A stretch of 64,000 bases of DNA, from assembly GCA_030549495.1 (NCBI GenBank), contig JAUIRK010000012.1:18829-82828 (forward strand), read 5' to 3'. Shown here piece by piece: positions 25,617 to 36,689 of this stretch (the first letter of the stretch is position 1; each line of letters opens with the position of its first letter). The notes beneath the pieces were generated by a model. The model was not told where the DNA came from. It did no database searches and saw only the letters and a program-made list of their open reading frames with translations. This DNA comes from Nectonema munidae (lineage: Eukaryota > Nematomorpha > Nectonematoida > Nectonematidae). A program made the position numbers and the translations under genes.

Positions 25617-27070
25617 GTGAAAAGCGAGCCTCCAATCGTTATGCATTGATTGGCATTTCAATCATTAGTTTGATTCGTTGCTCATAATCAAGAGTTGCGA
25701 TGTGAGAAGCTTTACGAATATGTGAGTATCATTTCTCTGTGATTATGCAGAAAACACAGTGTAGCATTGTATTTTTCGTCAGTTGTGTAGAGAGTACTGA
25801 TGAAATTCTGATTCTGAGTTTTATTCAAAAAAACGAATTAGATTTTTATTGTTCCCTTTTGAGTCTGCACTTTATTGAAACTTTATATAAAAAATGAGCT
25901 TTTAAAAAGGTTTATCTACGTCAAAGTTGAAAAGAACTTTAGTGTAATAGGCAATAAATTTCAAAAATGAAGATCTGGTGAAACCAGATCTCTTGAACCT
26001 TTGTAAATATTTTCTATAACACCTAAAGTAGACCAGTCATGAAGGTTCACTTCCGTTAAGGAATTACAGTTATTTTCTAGTTAGAGAAGCTACATATGAT
26101 CTTATTTTTGTGTTTAAATGTGGTATACATTCAGTTTGGTTTTATGTGTTTTTTAGTATTAATTAGACAATTTTTCTCTAAAGAATTATTCCAAGAAAAG
26201 GAAGTTAAGAGCGGTCTAACTTTTAGCTAAGTCTTACTCGCTTCCACAGATAAATAAACTGCTGTGTGGAAAAAGTGCCCCATGCTCTGGAAAAAAATAA
26301 ATTTCATGTCAGATTGAAGAGTCTATTTAAAATTTGGCACTTACAAAGTTCAGGTATTTAACACGTTGCGTTTGACAGTGTACTAACAAGATGTGCATCT
26401 TTGCAAACAGAACAAAGGTCTACCTTCATCAAAAAACATAAAAATTAGGCCAGGTGTTAAAACAAAAAAGAACACTTTATTTGTTCAATACAATGCAACG
26501 TGCATAAATCCTTTTTAGAAAAGCGTGCAAAATTAAGCATAAATGTCTTTTTCTTGTAGACAGACATGTCATAACTTTTTGCAGTGTATGCAGCTTTTTT
26601 ATCAGTATTATATCATTTGGAGGAACGAAATGGATCAAATACGTCAAAAATCATGAACACAAGCTTCTTAGACTCGCTTCAAAGCTTTTCTTTTTTTCTT
26701 TACAACGAACTTCGAATTCTGGTACATAGCAAATTATTATTTTGTGATAGCATAGAATCTTGTTAAAGTTGCGTAACTCTTTGATTTTTTACTTTCGTCA
26801 CGTCCTCTAATGAACGGTAACTTTACTAATGTTACATTTCATAAAAATCCAGAATTTAAAGTGTCCCTGTAACTTGGCAGTGCAACCTGGATTCACTTTA
26901 GGCCGGTTACCTTTATTATTTATTTGTTAACATTAAAACATTAGAAGATTATTTTTCTGTCAATCATTTGAATTTCGCATTTCAATTTGTTTGAAACTAT
27001 GATAGGCAACGAATCAAACTGATGATTAAAATGCCAATCAATGTTTCGCGATTTGAAGGCCGCTTTTCAC
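25617..27070. mobile_element. Unclassified transposon-like element with 66-bp terminal inverted repeats, 1.45 kb
   Basis: The left end (25,617-25,682) starts GTGAAAAGCG and contains CATTGATTGGCATTT and AGTTTGATTCGTTGC. The right end (27,005-27,070) is its inverted complement with about 80% identity over 66 bp. Weaker similarity (GTTANTC) continues a few bases outside. The interior has no recognised transposase; the longest frame (26,584-26,766) is only 60 codons. A clean target duplication was not found. It is most likely a non-autonomous or gutted DNA transposon of unknown superfamily. Confidence 0.7.
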
Positions 27071-27345
27071 AAGATTAACAATATTCCAATTTTATTTGTA
27101 ATGTATTTTCAATTAGAGAAATTGAAGAAAATGATAAGAGTATAAATCATTTTAATTTTTGAAATCTTATCTTAACATTATAAACAACATTGTTGCTTCA
27201 AAATATATACAAAGTACAAATAAAACAAACAATAAAAGTGGCTGAGAATGATGTAATTTTATTTGTTTTCTTTAGAACATTGGCAGATTATTTTTCTGTC
27301 AATCATTTAAATTTGGCATTTCAATTTGTTAATTTGAAACAATTC
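26921..27345 (+). repeat. Direct repeat pair around the right end of the 25.6-kb element
   Basis: About 60 bp centred on GATTATTTTTCTGTCAATCA occurs at 26,948 and again at 27,289, with about 85-90% identity. Each copy is preceded by a similar TTTATTTGTT stretch. One copy lies inside and one outside the right terminal repeat, so a local duplication or a second related insertion is likely. Confidence 0.65.
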
Positions 27346-28539
27346 TTTTTAATTGACAACACTTCTCTTAAATAGTGGTAATTAGTCATTAAATGCAAAT
27401 CAGGTTTAGCAAGGGTAGCGTTAATGATTTTAATCGAAATCTCTGCTCAAATTAAATAAACAATGCCATAAATATGTAAATGAGTTCTCCTGCAGCAAAT
27501 TTGAAAGGGTAGTGTGTCTACTCCAGGTGCCGTAAACAAAACAACATCTGCATATCTTTTGCTTTCAAATAGGTAGTTAGATGGAGCCATTTTGACTCAA
27601 AATTTTATATTTCTGATCATCTGGTGAGTTCAATTTATTTTGTATTGTCTTTGCAATCTAGGCATTGATGCTATATTCAGGGTTATGGAATCTGAACTTT
27701 TATTTATCGACCCAAACTCAATGGCTTACGAAGGCTCATAGTCTCAATCCAAACTAAATACCATGGTATTACGTTTGCAATGCTAGCGCAAACTTATTTC
27801 TACTTTCCTCAATTTTGTTTTTTAACATGCCCACATCCCAGGTTTTCAATTATATTTACTTGTTTTGTTGCCTCATATCTTCCGATTCAGTCTGATCAAC
27901 TTTCAGAGCCTACGCTACATTAACCCCTTAACTACACCCTGCTACCCTGAAGGCACGCCAAAATATCGATTTAAAAATAATAAGCTAAACTAATTTTATA
28001 CTTTGATCTTTTTAACACGCAAAGCAGTTGAAAGAGACATGATAGTAGAATGATTTTTTAATTGAATTCTTTCTACACTTCAGATAAAAAGAAACACATA
28101 ACGAAAAAAAGGAAGAGTCATTAATCTTGATGGTGTATTAATCCAATTTTTACTTGATTTTGCTAGTAATTTAAAATTAAATAATCATAATTTAATTAAT
28201 AATCATATCTGCATATATAATATTCAGAAAGAAACAAAAAAGCAAAAGAAGATAACAAATGAAAATAAGCAATTTTATCATGGTTGTAAAAGGCGAAAAA
28301 ATGTGCTTACATAAATCAGATTTTTGTGTACTTTTTCTTCACACAAAGTTACTTAAATGTTTACATAAAACTTATTCACAAAAGATCTCCTGATGGACTA
28401 GAGGTTGACATTTTTTGCTAAAAAAATCTTTTCGAGAAACTCTTAGAGAATAAAAAGAAAGCATTTAAAATTTGTTTAGCATCAATGTAAAATATAAAAA
28501 AAATAAAATAAATTTATTCCATATTTTGAAATTTTTAAA

Positions 28540-28590
28540 AAAAAAATGTCAGGAAGTAAACGAATTATTTCTAAAGCTAACATTTTTTGA
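28540..28590 (+). repeat. Direct repeat, left copy
   Basis: About 40 bp containing ATGTCAGGAAGTAAACG and ending TCTAAAGCTAA is found again without change at 30,341-30,381. The two copies bracket the LINE at 28.8-30.0 kb. Read from its ATG it would encode MSGSKRIISKA, but the frame closes at once. Confidence 0.75.
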
Positions 28591-28799
28591 GAAAAAATGA
28601 ATTTACAAAAAGAAGCTGAAGCATTATTTTCAAGCATGGAAAATGTAAAATTTAAAAAAAATATACTCGAGTAAATGTGAATCCAAAAGTTTGTGCTTCA
28701 GAAGTGAAGGATGTTTGAGACTTGAGTGGTTCATCAAAAGGCTCTTAAGTGGAAGTGTATATATGTATGTATATGGGATATAGAACTGCTATATAAATA

Positions 28800-30000
28800 T
28801 CTCGTTTACTAGTGAAGAAGAGGAAGAAGAATTTATTGATAAAAAATACAAGAACCTGGTTAAGCTATGCTGGGAGCATTCGCCATACAGTTTAGCCAGG
28901 CGTGTAAAGATACAATGTGATGTAAATATATATCATTTAAACAAAAACACAAACGGGAAAATATACGTTTCCTCGTATGAAATATATATATATACTTAAT
29001 GCCATAGATAAATCTTAGTGCATTTTTTGAGATTTTTCTAGAATTGAGAGACTATTACGCCCCATAAGATTAGAGCGTAATTAATCTGAGGTAAAAAGAA
29101 AGAATTGTGTAGCAACGTTTTAACATTGAATGGAAAAAAACTTTCGACAGCTTTCAAAATTCCAATTACTCTAGAGAATTTACTATTAACGAATGAAATA
29201 TACTTTTTCCAACTTAGCTTACTATCAATCACTATAACCAATAAAATAAAATTATCCACAACTTCGAACAGCAAATTCTCTAATTTTAGTTTTGAGTGAT
29301 TATTTCTTCAAAAAGCATGACTTGATTTATAAATATTTATTTTTATATTATATAGATCATTATACTATTATATCTTCTATTATACTTTTTTTTTTTTCTA
29401 TTATATTTTTTTTATTTCATCTATTATACTTGAAGTTCATTCTGTATATATTTCTCAGAAATTGTTTCATCAGAAGAAAAAAGGCGATATTTATAGTGAA
29501 ATCGTCAGCAAAACAAAAATAGTTAACTTTATTCTTAGTATAGTATTGATCACTGCAGAATAGCAAAAATAGTCGGACCTCCTAGTATGGATCCTTGTGA
29601 GAAGTTATGTTCTTTTTATCAGATAAGATACTTTCAATTGGTTGCCTGAAATCAATATAAGACTCTATAAGGGAAAATGCTTTTTTGGAAGCGATAAAAA
29701 TTCAATTTACGAAGTAAGAGCTCATGAGGAACTTTGATCAAAGGCTTTAGAGAAGTCAATAAAGGCAGTAATTATTATTAGCCTGATTAAAGTCTGTCAA
29801 TAATTTGAACAACTAACAAACAAAGTAAGGATTGAGTGCTATTGTGCCTCCTGTTTCCAAATGGATATGGATAAAATAGACTATTGGAGTTTAAAAATGT
29901 ATTCATTTGCTTGAAGAGTAATTTTTCCTTTAGAGAAACACAGAGGTCTATAATTATCGTTGTTGTATCATTTTTGTTTGAATCATTCTGAAAGATAGCT
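28800..30000 (-). mobile_element. LINE ORF2 remnant with 3' tail
   Basis: On the minus strand, reverse-transcriptase pieces run from about 30,000 down to 29,040. They are KEKLLFKQMNTFLNSNSLF, then the FADD form of the catalytic box (YFCFADDFTI, about 29,490-29,525), then IDSKLSWKKYISFVNSKFSR. The block FFLPQINYALILWG closes the run. Similar blocks occur in the better LINE at 39.6 kb. AT-only low complexity (29,320-29,460) sits inside. The 3' untranslated part, with AATAAA near 28,840, gives the end. Several stops and frame changes are present. Confidence 0.75.
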
Positions 30001-30340
30001 CATAAATTGCATCCACTAATTCCTTTTTGCCATTTAATTGTATTCACTAATACTTGTGATCCAGTAAAAAACTGAATAGAAGTTGAAAAGGATAAAAATG
30101 ATTTTTTATAAAAAAAAATGATGAAAAGCATAAAAATTTCTTTCATATGTGTCAATCCTATGGTTTTGGCGAGATAAAGCAATTTTGATATTGCCTACCA
30201 TGTATCTAAAAAAATTAACTATTAGTATTTGAATTTAGATTTTTTTCGCATTTGCTGTCATTTCAAAAAATATTTTCAAACGGGTTCAACATATAAAAGT
30301 ATGTGCTTTATTATACTAAAATTTTATTACAAAAATTATT

Positions 30341-30381
30341 AAAAAAATGTCAGGAAGTAAACGAATTATTTCTAAAGCTAA
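30341..30381 (+). repeat. Direct repeat, right copy
   Basis: Second copy of the 40-bp repeat at 28,540. Close by, the word TTCTATTATATAACTAC occurs twice (30,434 and 30,466), and nearly the same word appears again at about 31,617. Confidence 0.75.
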
Positions 30382-31138
30382 AATTTTTTTATTTATTAAT
30401 AAAAATAAGTTACTTGAAAATGGATTTTGCATGGTTCTATTATATAACTACTCATTTTGCATCAGTTCTATTATATAACTACAAAACATAAGTTTATTTA
30501 TAAGTTTATCGAATATATTCAATTCATCATTCAAAGTTAACGCCCGTTAAAAGTTCTTTATGAAAAAAAATATAGGCACAATTTTCACCCACCCAAAATC
30601 TTATTATTACAAAATTTTGTGAAGGATCAAAAGCTATAAGCACAGCACTGGTTGGAAGCAATAACATTTGATCCTAAATTTCTCTTAGCGGATTCGTGAA
30701 ATTCAAATGTATATTTTTTTATTTTTAAAATGGAATCTTTTCTTTGTAGTTATCATCAAAATTTTGTGAGGTACTTATGAAAAGAAGGAGCAGGTATGTT
30801 TTATACAATATTACGACTCCATTTTACATTTCAATTCTTCGAGTGCTTGCATACGGTAGCTTTGCACTAGGTTTTCAATGATAGTATAAATGATGAGCTA
30901 TGATTCTAAAACTTCTTTTTTGTTGAAAATAATCAAAATATTTTTGTTCATTTTGTAAATAAGTCTACCATTGAACATAAACTTTGAATTGAAGTGAAAT
31001 TATATCTTACTTTTAAAATTTCCGTTTGCTTGGTGTGTATTTAAAGCATACTATATCTGAGTATGGAAAAGATGTATTATAATGGCACACCAAATATCTA
31101 ACATCAGAGGTCTGGCAAGATCTCTGGGAGACAACTTC

Positions 31139-33050
31139 CAGAACTTATTATAGTTAAATTTCCGAAACTTGATAAAACCGAAACTTGTGATAACTGAACT
31201 CTTCACATATCACCTAAATTTTTTAATTAAATTATATATATACTGAGCCTTTTAAAAACCGAAACTGGCTTATTCTGAATACCGAAATAATTTGAAACCG
31301 AAATATATTTTCCAATACGTTCCTACCTTTTTTTTAGTTCGTAACGTTTATCTAATACAATGGATTTTCTTATTCCTGTTCCACCTTCTAGCGATGTGTA
31401 ATAGCTACAGTAGACATGCTTTGTTATGAAAAGGCTGTTGTCAATACAAATGTGATGCACAAATCAGTTTGTGACAGCTAATGATGTGACATAGCTGAGT
31501 AGAATGGACCAATAGGGCAATAGAAAGAGTTTACTCTGCATTTGATTGGGAAAATAAACAGAAATACCATGTTGATCACTTTGATTACATCATTTGCTAG
31601 TTTGCAATAAATCCACTCCTATTATATAACTACGACACATAAGTTTTACGTAAAGCTTTTATTTGACATTATATTCTCAGTCCTCTGTTTTTGGTTCTTT
31701 TCCTTCATTTTAAAGTCTTTTCAGCCTATATGTCTCCACCTATAAAAATGCTCTCATGAATAGCTAAATTTTAAAAACAATTAAATTTAATTAAAGATGC
31801 TTTTTCATAACCTAAACCTACCCAAAAATACCTTAGCAAAAAATATGGCGTTGGAATAAGTACTGTATCAGATATTTTGAAAAAAAAAATTTTATTTATC
31901 TCATTTTGAAAATTATGCTTCTAACGACAAAAATAGTGTAACATTTAAATCTAACTATGAAGAAATCAATGATCTTACATGGACATGATTTTAACAAGCA
32001 AACTCAATATGTAAAGCCTGCAAGCCTTGTAATGTTTTTAATTGTGATGAAAGGGGGTCATATTTTCGTGATATGCCTGGAAAGGTATCCGGTAATTTCA
32101 TCGTGGTAACTTCATCGTGGAAATTTCATCGTATAGTAAATTCGTCGTGATGCAATACATCGTTGGTATTTTCATCGTATAGTATTTTCATCGTATAGGG
32201 ATTACATCGCGAGATTTATGGATTGTCAATGATTTTGAAAATCGTGACCTAAATATTGATTACCTTAAAGGTTTTTTTTTTAATTATTTCTATTTTTCAA
32301 ATTTGTAATGAATTAGTTATCTCAATAATCTTTTTGAAATATGGAATAATTTATTACATATATAAATTGGTATTTTTTTCTTAAAAATAAAGTTTTTTAT
32401 TAAAAAAACATGATTATTTTTAGATATAATATACCAAATAATGACTGAAAAGTCGAAGGTTAAAATAGGTTAGGGGGATTTTTATGAAACTAAAAAAACT
32501 TACATATTATTTTTTTAATTAAATTTGATACTTTTTTTTAATTTTCCTTAAATATTAAGAAATTTAAACATATTTCAAGGCTATTTAAGTCAGAAAGAGA
32601 TATTGTTTTATTTTGTCATTTTAGCCTAATAATATGAAAACCTTATATTTAAGAATTAGTTTTTTAATGTTATTAAGAACATTTACAAAAGTTCGTAATA
32701 AACTTAAAAAAATTATAAAGGGATATTTACAAAAAAACATTGAGCGTCAAGCATAAAATTAGACGATGTAATCACTGCACGATGAAAATACTTGACGATG
32801 AAAATACCGACGATGTATTGAATCACGATGAATTTACCATGCGATGAAACTACCACGATGAAGTAAAATGAATAATTACGGCGATGAAATTACAGTGAAC
32901 CGGGTGCAAAGACACTTGCTGTAAAATGTGAGAAATGTAATGGTGGAAGGACTTCTAGAGATCGTTTAACTATAATGCTTGCTTGTAGTCAAACAGGTGA
33001 AAAACTTTCATTATTTGTTTATCTTCTTTAAGTTGGTTTGCACAGATTTG
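31139..33050 (+). mobile_element. Tigger/pogo DNA transposon relic, interrupted by another element
   Basis: The left end carries repeats of the CCGAAACTTG/ACCGAAACT word (31,155-31,310), as in pogo/Tigger termini. A helix-turn-helix piece, LAKKYGVGISTVSDILKK, is read at about 31,832-31,885. FNCDERGSYFRDMPGK (32,038-32,084) contains the first catalytic aspartate of the DDE domain. After the nested insertion the frame resumes with TLAVKCEKCNGG and then RLTIMLACSQTGEKL (32,912-33,010). The downstream part of the transposase and the right terminus were not found. Stops interrupt the piece between the HTH and the DDE block. Confidence 0.8.
32085..32907. mobile_element. Nested 823-bp element with CATCG-array terminal inverted repeats
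   Basis: The insertion splits the Tigger frame exactly between the Lys and Thr codons of MPGK/TLAV. AAAG stands at both junctions (32,081-32,084 and 32,908-32,911), a likely 4-bp target duplication. Each end is about 130 bp and consists of about eight units of 13-16 bp ending in CATCG (for example GTATTTTCATCG). The two ends are inverted relative to each other and correspond unit by unit. The outer tips are GTATCCGG and its partner CCGGGTGC. The 500-bp centre is AT-rich without coding potential. I know no superfamily with this exact architecture, so it is left unclassified. Confidence 0.85.
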
Positions 33051-33135
33051 ACATAAAAATAGTAAAATACAAAAAAAGCATGTTTAAAATAAAACCTTTC
33101 AAACAATATTTTACATACATATTGAAAGCACCATT

Positions 33136-33552
33136 TCAAAATTCAAAGTTCAAAACACTTAACTTGAGATTTAATCTTGAGGACTCCTTTTTGAAGATAT
33201 TGCAAGCTTGATTTGGTGAAAATGTTCCGTCTTTTAAGTATGCGCATAGACATTTATTAAATCTATTACGAAAACCTAGACAATTGAGCTTATATATAAG
33301 TACGCTATGATTGACAAAATGTAAAACTTTGGAGAAATTTAAAAATATATCAATAGTTAACACAGATGTCAGATATAAGACTAAGAAATGCATGCTCTGT
33401 TTATTTGTGTTCAATAAAGCAATTAATAAAGATTTATTGAAAAAAATGTTCAAATATGTTGGAAAAACTTGATAATATGGATACTGGCTTGGATAATATA
33501 TCATAGAAGATATAGATGAAATATATATTAAAATATCCAAACTGAAAAGCAA
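33136..33552 (-). mobile_element. LINE reverse-transcriptase fragment
   Basis: A single open minus-strand frame of 138 codons holds FLNFSKVLHFVNHSVLIYKL and LGFRNRFNKCLCAYLKDGTF. These match the RT block with D-x-S-K-A-F-D ... H-x-x-L-I-x-K-L ... G-F, with the key aspartate replaced (LNFSKVLHF). Only this block survives. It lies downstream of, or inside, the Tigger relic. Confidence 0.6.
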
Positions 33553-34028
33553 ATACTCAAATGGTTCGGAAATGTTTCCAGAAGTAATAGTGGCGTGCTT
33601 GAAAAGAATGCTTTAGAATTAAGTTTTGTAGAAGAGAAAACTTACACCCAAACTAACCTGGAAGAAAAATATTAAGAAAGGTATGAAAAGTTTAGGACTT
33701 AAACTTGGTGATGAAAAACAGTCTGTATTTGAGACGCAAATCAAGATTACTGTAATCTGTTTGTAAATTTTTTTAACAGATATACTTTTGTTGGCAAAAA
33801 ATATTGAATTTTTATACTACTCTAATTTGCTTAGAACATATATATTATTCTTTAAATTGAATTATATAAAGAAAGTAAGAATTTTCTTTTTCACTTGTCT
33901 AAAACCGATATAAAAATGTGCAAAACTTTTAATTTTTGTTCTATTTTTTATTAGAAAAATATTTTTCTGAGAACTTTTTCAAATATTTTATGTTTTTGTT
34001 TATCAATTCTCTTTATTCAATGCGATAG
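33553..34028. other. Region immediately upstream of the KCTD exon 1
   Basis: No domain is seen. It should contain the promoter or an upstream intron end of the KCTD gene. A possible acceptor (CAATGCGATAG) ends at 34,028, where the exon 1 frame opens. Confidence 0.35.
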
Positions 34029-34082
34029 AAAGAGCTGCAAGACTTTGCCTCATCCCGCTTGAACTATTTCCACAAGCCGCCC

Positions 34083-34474
34083 ATGAGCCTGCCCCATCCA
34101 ACATCTCTTCCCGCGGTGAAGCCACACAAGGCGCTGATGCAGTCGCTGATGGCTTCCTCGGATTCAAATCTACCCAGCACCGCTTTCTCTTCCTCCTACC
34201 CGTCAACTTTGGCAGGTGCCTCAAATCAAGTCAACATCCTTTCGTCATCCTTCCCCCCAAATTCCCTCACTCCATCAATATCATCACCATCTCCATCCTC
34301 CTCCTCCAGTGTGAATAATGGCGACAAAAGCGACTCATCCACCAGTCAGCCTTCCTCAACATCAGCCAATACCAAGGGTCTACCTAAGATTGCTCAAATA
34401 AACAAGTTGATTGCTCCAGTGCATATAGATGTAGGCGGAATCACTTACACCACAACTCTTTCTTCCCTGACCAA
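34083..34474 (+). CDS. KCTD gene exon 1
   Basis: Encodes residues 1-130 and two bases of Lys131. It is low in complexity (many Ser, Pro, Thr, Asn) until INKLIAPVHIDVGG, where the BTB domain starts. The donor is AA then GTACAT at 34,475. The exon is GC-rich against the flanks, and the minus-strand frame over it is a shadow. Confidence 0.9.
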
Positions 34475-36658
34475 GTACATCTTTTTGTTCAGTAAAAACG
34501 GATTTGTGCGCCACAAATACAAGGGATTAGGCTTGAAAGTCGCTTCAACCAAACGATTTTGGCACTGAAACCTTCTAATAACTTTTATGCTCTCTTTATG
34601 CAAGAGGGATATTTCAAGACACTATAATTGGTACCATTATTAAATTTTTAAGTAAAAATATCATCAAATCGTCCATATTTATTGTTAATTCTTTGACTTA
34701 TTTAACAATAAACTCTGCCATTACCAAATAATTTTAAGCCTTGAAAAAATATTTAAGTTAAAATTTTTCTTTAAAAAAAGTACAAAATAATTTAATGAAC
34801 TTTTTTTTAATTTCAATTTTTTTTTATTCATAATTAAAATAAGAAATTGCATACGTATGAATTTTTTTTAGAAAATTTAATTTTATAATGCGCTCTGAAT
34901 CAAAAGGACTTATATGTGCTGATTTTTACATTTCCTGATAGTGCATTAGAGGATATTGGAAATTTTGAGGGTGATTTGCCAGTTGTGATCATCATACCTT
35001 TTGAAATAGAAAAAGGAATAGATAGTGAAGAAGAATACAATGATAATATCTAGCATGAAAAAAATTTACCTAAACACATATGTGCTGATTTGCAAGTAGT
35101 GGAGTGTAGAGAAAATAAAATTAAGAAGATAAGAATGTCATTTGGGAAAAAGAATAGACCTGTATGAAATTTTAAACCTCTACTTAAATTGTTTGGCTAC
35201 ATTATTGAAGAAACGAGTTTATATGCGAAGAGGCAAAAAACGAACGTAATTTTGAGATAAATATGCGTGAAATGCAGCAGTTTTTGCGTTTGATTCTGTT
35301 GAATGGTATTCGCGTCTTACCTTTAGAAAATGATTGTTGGTCCTTATGATTCTTTTTTCTCCAATTTTCTCAGAAATAATGCCTTGGAACCAATTTTTAA
35401 GGGTATATTCATCTTGCTGACAATCAAAATTTAGTTCAGTTAAGAGTTGCTAAAGTTTAACTTTTTTAGATATGTTGAAAAATCAATTACAAAGTGTAAT
35501 TTAAAAAAAACAAAAAATTGTACCTTTAAAATTTAGAACATGTCACTTAACCTAAACTAATTTTAATATAAAATTGAGATATATTACGTAGGTATGTAAA
35601 GTCAATAAAATTTCAATTTATATGCAGTCAAAATTAGTCCAAAAATATTTAAATACTTTTTTGGCATTTCTAGGATTTCTACTTCCTTAACAAAATTTTT
35701 AAAATGTATTTGTAACAAAAAAGTAAAATTAAAACCAATGAAGCTTAACGGTTTAATTGTAAAATTTTTGTCATTTAAATTTTCTCCAAAAGAATTCAAC
35801 GCATACCGCCTTAGAAGAAACTTCAATGAAAGAAAACTCTGAAAAAACTGGAAAAAGAACAATGAAGAAAAATATTGTGATTTATTGCTAAGCGCCAATT
35901 TAAGTTGTTGTGCTATTCAAGAAAAAAAAAAGTGTATAAAGTACCCATGAATTTGGACTCATCTTTTCACCTTTTGTTTAAAAATATTCAAAAGATACAT
36001 TTTAGCTGTGAGATAGTGTTTAGTGTAGTGCATTTCCTCAATATAATAAATGCATTTCAATTTCCCATAATCTTTATACCAGCAGATTATTGAAACCCTT
36101 TCAATTATTTGTTCGAAGTTTATGCCTTTGGATGAAAATTTAAAAATTACAAAAATTTTATGTTTGAAAAAATAAAAACCTATCAGAAAAAACATATTTT
36201 TCATTAGACAGTTTTACAATTTTTTATTTGTATATACTTCAAATTTATGTTCCTTATTTTGTTTTTATAACTATAATAAAATTTATTTTTTCTTAGAAAT
36301 AATATAAAACATAAAAATATTATTTTGTGCTTAGATGGCGTTAACATTATTTAATTTTTTTGTGGAAATTATTTTTCAAAAGAGTTTTCATTGAATCAAT
36401 CATGTTAATTATTATCAAAGATATTAATTAACATGAATATATTTGCAAAAAATATTAAAGAATATAAAAAAAATTTTTTTAATGGATTTTTTTATAATGA
36501 CTATGGTGTAAATAACTTGATTAAAAAATATGAATGTAATATTACAAAAAATTTCCTCCGGTTGGGGTGTGCTCTCGCGGCGCGTTTCTGTGGGTAGTTA
36601 ATAATCTCTCTCTCAACAAAATTTTTTTTTCTTTCCTGGGGGGGGTTCGCTTGGGTTG

Positions 36659-36689
<31 letters not shown>

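Noticed and set aside
29292-29522. 76-codon plus-strand frame
   Set aside because: It is made of ATT/TAT low complexity inside a LINE relic.
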